Source: CAZEER01 sp964586315 | GTDB taxonomy: Bacteria > Fidelibacterota > Marinisomatia > Marinisomatales > UBA1611 | Length of the DNA stretch: 14,017 nt | Assembly (NCBI GenBank): GCA_964586315.1 | Contig: CAZPHE010000057.1 | Span: 1-14,017, forward strand | Reading direction: 5' to 3' | Shown here: piece by piece, positions 1 to 5,927 of the stretch | How positions within the stretch are numbered: the stretch's first letter is position 1 | How the letters are laid out: every line of letters starts with the position of its first letter | The notes under the pieces: model-generated | Database searches by the model: none | What the model was told of the DNA's origin: nothing | Seen by the model: the letters and a program-made list of their open reading frames with translations, nothing else | Position numbers and translations under genes: made by a program

Positions 1-1
1 T

Positions 2-106
2 CCTGTAGGGAATGAATGTCAGATGCTTGATTTGCTTGAAGATGGAACTATCAATAATTGGGACTTATTGGTTCTTGTTGAGATGGTAATGAATAGTGGA
101 AACTAA
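2..106 (+). CDS. 3' end of a probable secreted protein with a dockerin/EF-hand-like C-terminus (partial)
   Basis: Only the last 34 codons are inside the window, in frame 2 and ending at TAA 104-106. The visible tail contains DLLEDGTINNWD, which fits the 12-residue calcium loop of EF-hand/dockerin repeats (D at 1, D at 5, G at 6, I at 8, D at 12). It is followed by a hydrophobic helix (LLVLVEMVM). Position 3 of the loop, normally N or D, is Leu here. Dockerin-like repeats at the C-terminus are frequent in large secreted proteins of FCB-group bacteria, where they bind Ca2+ and mediate attachment or folding. The rest of the protein is unseen, so no enzymatic role can be given. The tRNA-Arg gene follows on the opposite strand, so the two transcripts converge. 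No terminator hairpin is visible in the 52 nt between them. Confidence 0.6.
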   Translation, partial: PVGNECQMLDLLEDGTINNWDLLVLVEMVMNSGN

Positions 107-158
107 CCGGCTGTTAAACTGACTTTATATTATATGTGCTAGAGAAGGGAAGGAAGAG

Positions 159-232
159 TACCCCGGACAGGATTCGAACCTGTGACCCTCTGCTTAGAAG
201 GCAGATGCTCTATCCAACTGAGCTACCGGGGC
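159..232 (-). tRNA. tRNA-Arg (anticodon UCU)
   Basis: Read on the minus strand, the 74 nt fold into a full cloverleaf. The acceptor stem is GCCCCGG with CCGGGGT (first pair a G-U wobble). The D arm is GCTC...GAGC. The anticodon stem TCTGC/GCAGA encloses the loop CTTCTAA, and the T arm ACAGG/CCTGT carries the loop TTCGAAT. The discriminator base is A. The anticodon UCU reads AGA/AGG arginine codons, which are common in these AT-rich genes. The genomic bases after the discriminator are CTC, so CCA is not encoded and must be added after transcription. Confidence 0.96.
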
Positions 233-354
233 ATATAAAAAACAGGTCTAAAATTTAAGTGTGTTTTTAATGATAAATAGATAGAATAAGTAATGTCATT
301 CGGTTTATTATCCCAAAGTATTTTACAAAAGGGGAAAAATTAATGGGGAATAGC

Positions 355-369
355 TCGAGGATGTCTCGA
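355..369. promoter_or_regulatory. Inverted repeat TCGAG-N5-CTCGA upstream of the -35 element, candidate operator
   Basis: A perfect 5-bp inverted repeat (355-359 and 365-369, 5-nt spacer) ends 11 nt before the -35 hexamer of the promoter at 381-410. Its centre lies about 55 nt upstream of the expected transcription start, a usual place for an activator site. The GC-richer half-sites stand out against the AT-rich surroundings. No regulator is encoded nearby, and a 5-bp arm can occur by chance. Confidence 0.3.
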
Positions 370-380
370 CGATAAATTTC

Positions 381-410
381 TTGACACTTACCGACCAGAA
401 GTTGTACAAT
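381..410 (+). promoter_or_regulatory. Sigma70-type promoter of the 75-residue protein gene
   Basis: The -35 hexamer TTGACA (381-386) is a perfect consensus match. An 18-nt spacer separates it from the -10 hexamer TACAAT (405-410, five of six matches). Transcription should start near 416-418, giving a leader of about 70 nt before the ATG at 486. It is the best promoter in the window and serves a single short gene that ends in a strong terminator. Confidence 0.75.
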
Positions 411-474
411 TAAAGACGAGAGAGATAGGGTTTACTCTCTATCCACTACCAAAGAACTAATCTAACACTAAAAT

Positions 475-480
475 GGAGGT
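475..480 (+). promoter_or_regulatory. Consensus Shine-Dalgarno GGAGGT
   Basis: GGAGGT sits 5 nt before the ATG at 486 and fixes this start. It is the only full-consensus ribosome binding site I see in the window. Most other genes have AT-rich upstream stretches without a purine block, which suggests that this gene is translated unusually strongly. Confidence 0.8.
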
Positions 481-485
481 TTTTA

Positions 486-713
486 ATGGCTGAAGTAGTT
501 TCAAACACAGGTGTATCGAAAGATAAAGGATATTTATATTACTTGGGTAAAGATGGGAATGTTTGGCGTTCTCAAATGGCTCGAGCAGGTAAAGGCGGGG
601 GTAATGCAGAAAAGGTTGCTGATGCTGGAGTAACAAGAGAATCAGGATATTTGTATTTCATCGATAAAAATGGTAATGTTGCACGTTCACCAATGGCAAG
701 AGGGCGGAAATAG
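486..713 (+). CDS. Small basic protein of two tandem GYLYF-type motifs, function unknown
   Basis: This 75-residue protein consists almost entirely of two copies of one motif offset by 39 residues (about 8-36 and 47-75, 16 of 29 positions identical by eye). The shared pattern is GV-(S/T)-basic-acidic-x-GYLY-aromatic-aliphatic-x-K-x-GNV-x-RS-x-MAR. The copies are joined by a Gly-rich linker (AGKGGGNAEK). There is no signal peptide or membrane segment, and the K/R content suggests a cytoplasmic, nucleic-acid-associated or ribosome-associated role, which is inference only. I recall single-copy proteins of about 40-45 residues with this GYLYF...GNV..R..M.R pattern in many uncultivated bacteria and archaea, but cannot verify it here. 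It has its own near-consensus promoter, a consensus Shine-Dalgarno and a strong terminator, so it is probably monocistronic and abundant. The repeat, the signals and a clean start make it a real gene; its function is unknown. Confidence 0.88.
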   Translation: MAEVVSNTGVSKDKGYLYYLGKDGNVWRSQMARAGKGGGNAEKVADAGVTRESGYLYFIDKNGNVARSPMARGRK

Positions 714-733
714 ATTTTTTGTCTGTTTTTTCT

Positions 734-766
734 AAAAAGGCTCTCTTTTTAGAGAGCCTTTTTTTT
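734..766 (+). terminator. Rho-independent terminator of the small protein gene
   Basis: A 13-bp stem (AAAAAGGCTCTCT at 734-746 with AGAGAGCCTTTTT at 751-763) encloses a TTTT loop and runs into an eight-T tract (759-766). It begins 20 nt after the stop codon of the 75-residue protein and closes that unit before the next gene at 851. Confidence 0.92.
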
Positions 767-850
767 ATAGAACATTTTATTAAGTTATGTAAATTTTAGT
801 GTTATATTATATTGAATAATCCGAGCTAGTATTACATTATTAAAATAGTT

Positions 851-1636
851 ATGAAGAAAATAATCATATATAGTTTTGTTTTTGTATTCATCTATCCCAT
901 GATGGGAAATGATGGATTGCAGCTATTTGGGTCAAAAAAGTCGAATGAAAAAGAAAAAAGCAGTGCTCTTAGTAGTCAAAGAAGTGAACCAACAGAAGAT
1001 TTTTCAACTACTGAAGTTGCATCTAGGAAAAACATTGAGTCTGTAATTCCTGTAAAACGTATACCTGGTGGCTGGGTATTTCGTGATGAACTTCTTGCTC
1101 CATGGGAGTCAAATCTGCCAGCAGTACTATCCATTATACCAGATACAACGGTTGAAGTAGTTTATCACGATGATAATAGAACAACACGAGAAGGATTTGT
1201 ATTACCAATAAAAAGAGCATCTGTTGAATTTCAATATACTTCAAGATTAACACATGAACTTATCATGTTAGATTTTGTAAATGTTGATTTTATTTATAGT
1301 ACTACTAATAATAATGATTCTCATTTTATACTTGAAGGTATTGTTAAAAAAGTAAAACTAAAAGATACCGGTTTCCCACAACTTGCATCCTCTGATATTA
1401 TAAAACATAAAGTCCTTATGGAATATGGCACACCTAAAGAATTTGATGGTGTATGGCATATATATGAAGATGTGAACTCCACTTATAAAGTTCGAGAATT
1501 AGATGAACGTAATTTAAAAGTAGAGTTAAAAAGTCTTAAAGTGGTTGATAAATTGGAAAAAGCTATTGATGACACATATTCAAAACAGGGGATTGAATAT
1601 AAAAAACGCTTAATGGTACAGGGTATAGATATATAA
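851..1636 (+). CDS. Exported protein of unknown function, paired with an Omp85-like barrel
   Basis: The 261-residue product starts with a basic residue pair and a hydrophobic stretch (KKIIIYSFVFVFIYPMM, residues 2-18), a likely Sec signal peptide. No lipobox cysteine is visible. A Ser/Lys/Glu-rich low-complexity linker follows (about 28-60), then a region rich in predicted beta strands and polar residues (about 67-250). It contains RIPGGWVFRDELLAPWE and a Lys-rich segment near the end. I recognise no family. The upstream sequence has no Shine-Dalgarno, but the ATG at 851 gives the only sensible signal peptide. The next gene starts 4 nt after this stop, so the two are almost certainly cotranscribed, and translational coupling is likely. 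A periplasmic or surface partner or cargo of that barrel is a reasonable inference. A weak TATATT at 808-813 could be its -10 element. Confidence 0.75.
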   Translation: MKKIIIYSFVFVFIYPMMGNDGLQLFGSKKSNEKEKSSALSSQRSEPTEDFSTTEVASRKNIESVIPVKRIPGGWVFRDELLAPWESNLPAVLSIIPDTTVEVVYHDDNRTTREGFVLPIKRASVEFQYTSRLTHELIMLDFVNVDFIYSTTNNNDSHFILEGIVKKVKLKDTGFPQLASSDIIKHKVLMEYGTPKEFDGVWHIYEDVNSTYKVRELDERNLKVELKSLKVVDKLEKAIDDTYSKQGIEYKKRLMVQGIDI

Positions 1637-1640
1637 ATCG

Positions 1641-2936
1641 GTGTCAAAATCTTATATTATAAAAAGGTCTTTTATAGGCCTTTTTTTATTTTTTTTTCAA
1701 ATAATATCCATTTTTCCTCAAAATATTAAATCAATTAAAATTTCAAATATAGAATTTGTTGGTAACACTAAAACTCAGGATTTTATTATTGAAAGAGAAA
1801 TTAAACATCCTATTAATGCAATCTTAGATAGTAATATGGTTATTGATGATCGAAATAGATTGGATAACCTTGGTATTTTTAGCGAAGTAAATTGGCAGAT
1901 TACACCTCTTGAAAATGGGACTGCAATATTAATATTTACTATTACTGAATCAATACAACGGACTCCACCTATTGCATTTCCAATTTATGATGAAGATACA
2001 GGTTGGTCCTTACAAGGGTTGTGGTTTGTTAATAATTTTAGAGGAAGAAATCAATCTTTATCAGTCGCTGCCAGCTTTGGAGGGAAAGATACATATGGTA
2101 TAAATATCAAAGATCCTTGGATTTTTGGTGACCATGTTTCTTTTAATTTGAATATTGATAATATTAAATATAAACATAGATTTTTAAATCGAAATATTGA
2201 TTTGAATAGTTTTCGAATTGGTTTTGGAAAATGGTATGGAGAAAATATTAAGTCTTTTTTGAAATTTGAATTAGAATCAAAATTATTCAAAAAGGAACAA
2301 AAAATAGATGATTACTTTTACACTTCTTACCAAACTTCTATAAAATATGACACCCGTGATATATTTTGGAATCCTGGGAAAGGTATATTATTTAGTCAAA
2401 ATATTTATTATATGAATGGTATAAATCCAAATAAACTAAATACAACCATATGGAGGCAGTCATATTCTTGGTTTATAACATTAACCAAGTTTAATAAGAA
2501 ATTAGTTTTTGCATTAAATAGTAGTATAAATAGAAAATTTGGTAATAAAAATAAATATTGGCTTGATTATTTTGGTAGTTCAAGAAATATTCGTGGATGG
2601 TCATTGCCAGATTCAAATCTTTATAAGACTGAAAATTTTCGTTTTGGTCACGAGTCATTTCAAACTACAATCGAATTAAGATATGAGATTATTCAAAAAT
2701 ATGCTACCAGGCAAGGTATCGAATCGGGATTAATTTCTATACTTTTTATTGATAGGGGATTAATTAATAATCATTGGAGGATGCTTAGTAATACATTACC
2801 AATGTATGGTGTTGGAGTGGGGTTACGTATACCATTTCCTTTAGTTGGAGTTATTCATCTAGATTATGGTTGGGGATTTAGAAATGGTAAATGGAATACT
2901 GGTGCTTTACACTTTGGTTTTGGACAAAAATTTTAG
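1641..2936 (+). CDS. Omp85-superfamily outer-membrane protein with a single POTRA domain
   Basis: The 431-residue protein has a signal peptide (1-27, with a Phe-rich core). One POTRA domain follows (about 30-103), with the typical ISNIEFVGN strand and turn, then the second helix and strand (LDNLGIFSEVNW). A beta-barrel region runs from about 120 to the C-terminal Phe. It has the Omp85 signatures YDTRDIFWNPGKG (about 236-248) and IRGW (317-320), the equivalent of the conserved VRGF/Y loop-6 Arg. Family members insert outer-membrane proteins (BamA), act with inner-membrane partners (TamA) or secrete passenger proteins. A single POTRA is too few for canonical BamA, so this is likely a secondary Omp85 protein. 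The start is GTG, 4 nt after the preceding stop; later starts would lose the signal peptide. No Shine-Dalgarno is visible. A terminator-like hairpin lies within codons 7-15. Confidence 0.85.
   Translation: MSKSYIIKRSFIGLFLFFFQIISIFPQNIKSIKISNIEFVGNTKTQDFIIEREIKHPINAILDSNMVIDDRNRLDNLGIFSEVNWQITPLENGTAILIFTITESIQRTPPIAFPIYDEDTGWSLQGLWFVNNFRGRNQSLSVAASFGGKDTYGINIKDPWIFGDHVSFNLNIDNIKYKHRFLNRNIDLNSFRIGFGKWYGENIKSFLKFELESKLFKKEQKIDDYFYTSYQTSIKYDTRDIFWNPGKGILFSQNIYYMNGINPNKLNTTIWRQSYSWFITLTKFNKKLVFALNSSINRKFGNKNKYWLDYFGSSRNIRGWSLPDSNLYKTENFRFGHESFQTTIELRYEIIQKYATRQGIESGLISILFIDRGLINNHWRMLSNTLPMYGVGVGLRIPFPLVGVIHLDYGWGFRNGKWNTGALHFGFGQKF
1661..1697 (+). terminator. Terminator-like hairpin inside the signal-peptide codons of the Omp85 gene (possible attenuator)
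   Basis: AAAAAGGTC (1661-1669) pairs with GGCCTTTTT (1677-1685) around a 7-nt loop. It is a 9-bp stem with one G-U pair, followed by two T runs up to 1697. In form it is an intrinsic terminator, but it begins 20 nt inside the Omp85 reading frame, where Lys and Phe codons of the signal peptide supply the A and T runs. A ribosome initiating at the GTG would cover it. It could be coincidental or could polarise expression of the pair. Confidence 0.4.
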
Positions 2937-2959
2937 ATAATATTCAATAATAATAAGTA

Positions 2960-3553
2960 TTAAGGAAGAGGATTAGTTTTTGGACCTAAAAGACCCCCTG
3001 AAATTATAGTTTTTAATCCATTTTCAACAGACATACCTGTTGATACTGTATCTGATTGTGGAATCATTAAAAAGAATCCAGAAGTTGGATTTGGTGTAGT
3101 GGGTACAAATAGATGATAATAAGGAATACCATTTTTATTTTCAGATTCTCCACTAATAAAAGCCATAGTCCATAATCCTTTTCGAGGATATTCAATATAA
3201 ACAGCACCTTCAAAAGCATCAGTTGATCCTTTTGTAAATGTATCAGTAATCTGTTTCAAAGTAGTATAAATCATATTAACAAGAGGTACTTTTTTTACAA
3301 TTTTTTCACCAAGAAAAAAAATTTTTCGACCTAAGAAATTTGTTACTAGTATGCCTAGTATATAAATCAAAACGACAGTAAGAATGATCCCAAGACCTGG
3401 GATATCTATAGAAAAGCGTCTTAATAATGGATCTGACATATCTTCCAATGTAATAAAAAGGAATTTGATTACAATAAAAGTAAGATATAATGGTAAAAGT
3501 GTTGCAAGTCCTGCAAATAATTTTGATCTAAAATTTTGTATAATTGAATTCAT
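2960..3553 (-). CDS. DUF502 family inner-membrane protein
   Basis: This 197-residue protein has two membrane segments (about 12-36 and 54-76). The soluble C-terminal domain carries the DUF502 hallmark VPTTPNPTSGFF (about 150-161), preceded by the PRKGLWTMAFISG strand and followed by MSVENGLKTIISGG. Length and domain order match the family, which is widespread in bacteria and plants. It has no established biochemical role and is often described as a membrane protein of transport or trafficking type. It is the last gene of a probable minus-strand unit, 46 nt after ogt, and its stop lies 23 nt from the end of the convergent Omp85 gene with no terminator hairpin between them. No Shine-Dalgarno is visible. 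I am sure of the family and unsure of the role. Confidence 0.88.
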   Translation of the reverse strand: MNSIIQNFRSKLFAGLATLLPLYLTFIVIKFLFITLEDMSDPLLRRFSIDIPGLGIILTVVLIYILGILVTNFLGRKIFFLGEKIVKKVPLVNMIYTTLKQITDTFTKGSTDAFEGAVYIEYPRKGLWTMAFISGESENKNGIPYYHLFVPTTPNPTSGFFLMIPQSDTVSTGMSVENGLKTIISGGLLGPKTNPLP

Positions 3554-3599
3554 AGCATTATGAAGTTAATTTATCTTTACTCTTATTAAAAGTTGCTGT

Positions 3600-4079
3600 T
3601 TAAATAGTTATATTTGTTCCTTCATGCCTTAAAAGGAATAATTTTTTATCCAAACCACCTCCATATCCACCCAATGAACCATCACCGGATATGATCCTAT
3701 GGCATGGGATCATGATTACTATAGGGTTCTTTGCATTGGCTGTACCAACTGCCCTTACGGCTCTTATATTCCCAGCGTTTTTAGCAATATCCATGTATGA
3801 AGCTGTTTGCCCATATTTGATCTTTGAAACCTCCTTAAGTGTTTTATTATAAAAAGGAGACATGTCCAATCTAAAAGGTATATTGAAGCTTTTCCTTCTC
3901 CCTTTAAAATATTCATTTAATTGTTTTGAAGTCTCTTCTGCAATTGCAGAGAGTCTGGATGATGGCATAATCTTATATTTTTGCTTATGATCAATAAATT
4001 GTATGCGATAAAGATAATTTTTATCTGAATGAATCTCTAGTTTTCCAATAGGAGTATCTACTATAGATATATTATTCAT
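3600..4079 (-). CDS. ogt: Methylated-DNA--protein-cysteine S-methyltransferase
   Basis: The 159-residue protein is a complete O6-alkylguanine-DNA alkyltransferase. It removes alkyl groups from O6-alkylguanine (and O4-alkylthymine) by moving them onto its own cysteine and is used up in the reaction. The active site is IPCHR (Cys126, His127). The DNA-binding helix RAVRAVGTANAKNP (about 106-119) and the GSLGGYGGGLDKKLFLLRHEG tail are standard for the family. The N-terminal domain is short and there is no Ada-type regulatory zinc domain, so it is the constitutive Ogt/MGMT form. The start codon overlaps the last 8 nt of the upstream transporter gene (ATGAATAA), which implies translational coupling. 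The pairing with a metabolite exporter has no obvious functional link. Confidence 0.95.
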   Translation of the reverse strand: MNNISIVDTPIGKLEIHSDKNYLYRIQFIDHKQKYKIMPSSRLSAIAEETSKQLNEYFKGRRKSFNIPFRLDMSPFYNKTLKEVSKIKYGQTASYMDIAKNAGNIRAVRAVGTANAKNPIVIMIPCHRIISGDGSLGGYGGGLDKKLFLLRHEGTNITI

Positions 4080-4944
4080 TTCGATTTATCAAAACTGCAC
4101 CAAATATGATCAGTCCTCCGCCTAAAATAGATAAAATTGACAAAGATTCATCAAGGATGACCCACCCTAAGATAGTTGCAAATAAGGGAGGGAAAAAAGC
4201 AATATAAGATATCTGAGCCATTGAAATGTGTGAATAAAGCCATATATAAATGAACCAGGCCACTAGTGATCCTGGTATGGTAAGGTATATTAGAGCAAAT
4301 ATGTTATAATTACTCCAATTCATTTTCTGGCTTGTTTCAACAAAAAAGGAGAACATGAGTAATAACACACCTGCCAATAATTGACTAACAGCATTAATAT
4401 GTAGAGATGATACAACATTGCTATGTTTCTTTAAATATATACTGGGGTAAGAAGCAATGATTACTGCGATCATCACTATAATGATACCAAGTAAAACCTT
4501 ATCTCCTGAAAAATGAAGGCTTTCAAACAAAACAAGTAGTGCACCACATGTGCCAAGAATGAGACTTAAAATCTTTTTTTGGTTCATTTTTTCATCAGGT
4601 AGCATAAAATATGATAACATTGCTACAGTTAATGGGAATCCTGACCAAATAATAGAAGATAAGCTTGAGTAGATATACTGTGTAGCCCAATATGTAAGGC
4701 CATAGCTAATGGAAAGATTTAGGATCCCAAATTGAACATATATTTTTATTGCCAAAGAGTCAAAAGGAGGGAAGTTCTTTTTATAAATAATGATTGCCCA
4801 TAGAATAGAACCTGCTATCATGAAACGCATTCCTGCTCCAAAAAATGGAGGTGTTCCATCAATAAGGCTTTTTTTTAAAACAAGCCAGGTAGTACCCCAG
4901 ATAGAACATAACAAGATATACCGAAAAAGGACCGGCGGTTTCAT
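4072..4944 (-). CDS. EamA/DMT-family transporter
   Basis: This 290-residue protein is strongly hydrophobic, with about ten membrane segments in two EamA repeats (about 8-135 and 150-287). The first repeat opens with the family pattern CSIWGTTWLVLKKSLIDG and continues GAGMRFMIAG. Such drug/metabolite transporters usually export amino acids, their derivatives or other small metabolites by proton antiport; the substrate cannot be read from the sequence. The start codon is 2 nt after the T tract of the secF terminator, so a transcript would have to read through, begin at the ATG, or start inside. No free Shine-Dalgarno is present. The only purine block (AAGGGG) is in the 3' arm of the hairpin. 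The stop overlaps ogt by 8 nt. Confidence 0.87.
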   Translation of the reverse strand: MKPPVLFRYILLCSIWGTTWLVLKKSLIDGTPPFFGAGMRFMIAGSILWAIIIYKKNFPPFDSLAIKIYVQFGILNLSISYGLTYWATQYIYSSLSSIIWSGFPLTVAMLSYFMLPDEKMNQKKILSLILGTCGALLVLFESLHFSGDKVLLGIIIVMIAVIIASYPSIYLKKHSNVVSSLHINAVSQLLAGVLLLMFSFFVETSQKMNWSNYNIFALIYLTIPGSLVAWFIYIWLYSHISMAQISYIAFFPPLFATILGWVILDESLSILSILGGGLIIFGAVLINRNE

Positions 4945-4946
4945 GT

Positions 4947-4973
4947 AAAAAAAACGCCCCTTTTTGAGGGGCG
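4947..4973 (-). terminator. Rho-independent terminator of secDF, abutting the eamA start codon
   Basis: On the minus strand CGCCCC (4973-4968) pairs with GGGGCG (4960-4955), extended by one further pair to 7 bp around a 5-nt loop. Eight T residues follow (4954-4947). It lies 28 nt after the secF stop. The T tract ends 2 nt before the ATG of the downstream transporter gene, so little space is left for a leader. Confidence 0.88.
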
Positions 4974-5001
4974 ATCATATTTTTTATTTATAAATATTGG
5001 T

Positions 5002-5925
5002 TTAGTTTTTCTTAGTCATTTTTATTACAACTGGACTGGCAACAAAAATACTGGAATAAGTTCCAATAATGACACCTACAATCATGGCAAAAGCAAAGGA
5101 ATGTATTACTTCACCTCCAACAAGAAAGAGGATAAGGACAACAAGGAAAGTTGTTACTGATGTTATAATTGTGCGACTCAATGATTCATTTATGCTTCGG
5201 TTTATCACAGATCGGAGATCACCACTTTTTAGTCCTTTTACATTCTCGCGAACTCTATCAAAGATTACAATTGTATCATTGAGTGAATAACCTACAATTG
5301 TTAAAAATGCAGCAATTATTGCCAAGGATATCTCATAACCAAGTATTGAAAAAACACCGAGGGTGATTGCCACATCATGGGTCAAAGCGGCAATAGCACC
5401 AACAGCATATTTGAATTCAAATCTTATAGAGATATAGATAAGAATTAAACCCAAAGCACTGAGAATTGCCAAGATTGCATCTCCACTCAATTCTGCACCA
5501 ATCTTTGGACCAACTTTTTCAATAGATAAAATAAAATCATTGCGATTATCAGGAACTAATTGTGGATAAACCGTGGCAATTTTATCTGCAATTCTCGCAG
5601 AAAATTGTGAGGGTTCATTTTTTAAACTCGCTATGCGAATTGCCACGTTAGTATCATCGCCAAAATGTTTTATCTCGGAGTTACTGAAATCAAAATTTTG
5701 ACCATCAATTATAACATTTGTCATGGCAGATCTAATTTCATTGATATCTATGGTTGATTTGAAATTCACAGCAACTAGTGTTCCACCTTTGAAATCAATA
5801 CTTAATTTAGGACCACCATTTAGGACTATGGATAAAATTCCGATAACAATAAGACCAAATGAAAATAATCCAGCTACATTTGTTTTAGCCATAAAATCAA
5901 TATTTGTATTTTTTATAATCCTCAT
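5002..5925 (-). CDS. secF: Protein translocase subunit SecF
   Basis: The 307-residue SecF forms the SecDF accessory complex of the Sec translocon. The complex uses the proton gradient to pull preproteins through to the periplasm and favours release on that side. Visible signatures are the first membrane helix (about 18-36), the DFKGGT motif (44-49), a small periplasmic domain, VGPKIGAELSGDAI before the second helix, and the diagnostic VGYSLNDTIVIFDRVREN segment. Five helices follow the periplasmic domain. Length and motif order are normal. The ATG is 2 nt after the secD stop, so it is cotranscribed and probably coupled with secD. A strong terminator closes the operon. Confidence 0.97.
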   Translation of the reverse strand: MRIIKNTNIDFMAKTNVAGLFSFGLIVIGILSIVLNGGPKLSIDFKGGTLVAVNFKSTIDINEIRSAMTNVIIDGQNFDFSNSEIKHFGDDTNVAIRIASLKNEPSQFSARIADKIATVYPQLVPDNRNDFILSIEKVGPKIGAELSGDAILAILSALGLILIYISIRFEFKYAVGAIAALTHDVAITLGVFSILGYEISLAIIAAFLTIVGYSLNDTIVIFDRVRENVKGLKSGDLRSVINRSINESLSRTIITSVTTFLVVLILFLVGGEVIHSFAFAMIVGVIIGTYSSIFVASPVVIKMTKKN

Positions 5926-5927
5926 AT

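Noticed and set aside
343..375. Ten-codon reading frame (ATG at 343) behind an AAAAGGGG block
   Set aside because: It is very short and stops before the -35 element of the promoter at 381, so it would not be on that transcript. The sequence is better explained as upstream regulatory DNA.
2051..2290. Minus-strand open frame opposite the Omp85 barrel
   Set aside because: It lies wholly within the barrel region of a complete gene and its composition is that of an antisense AT-rich frame.
2937..2959. Bidirectional terminator between the convergent Omp85 and DUF502 genes
   Set aside because: The 23-nt gap is AT-rich and repetitive (ATAATA) but forms no GC-containing stem.
5069..5290. Plus-strand open frame opposite secF
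   Set aside because: It is antisense to a complete SecF gene, has no protein features or ribosome binding site, and its codons mirror the conserved helices of SecF.
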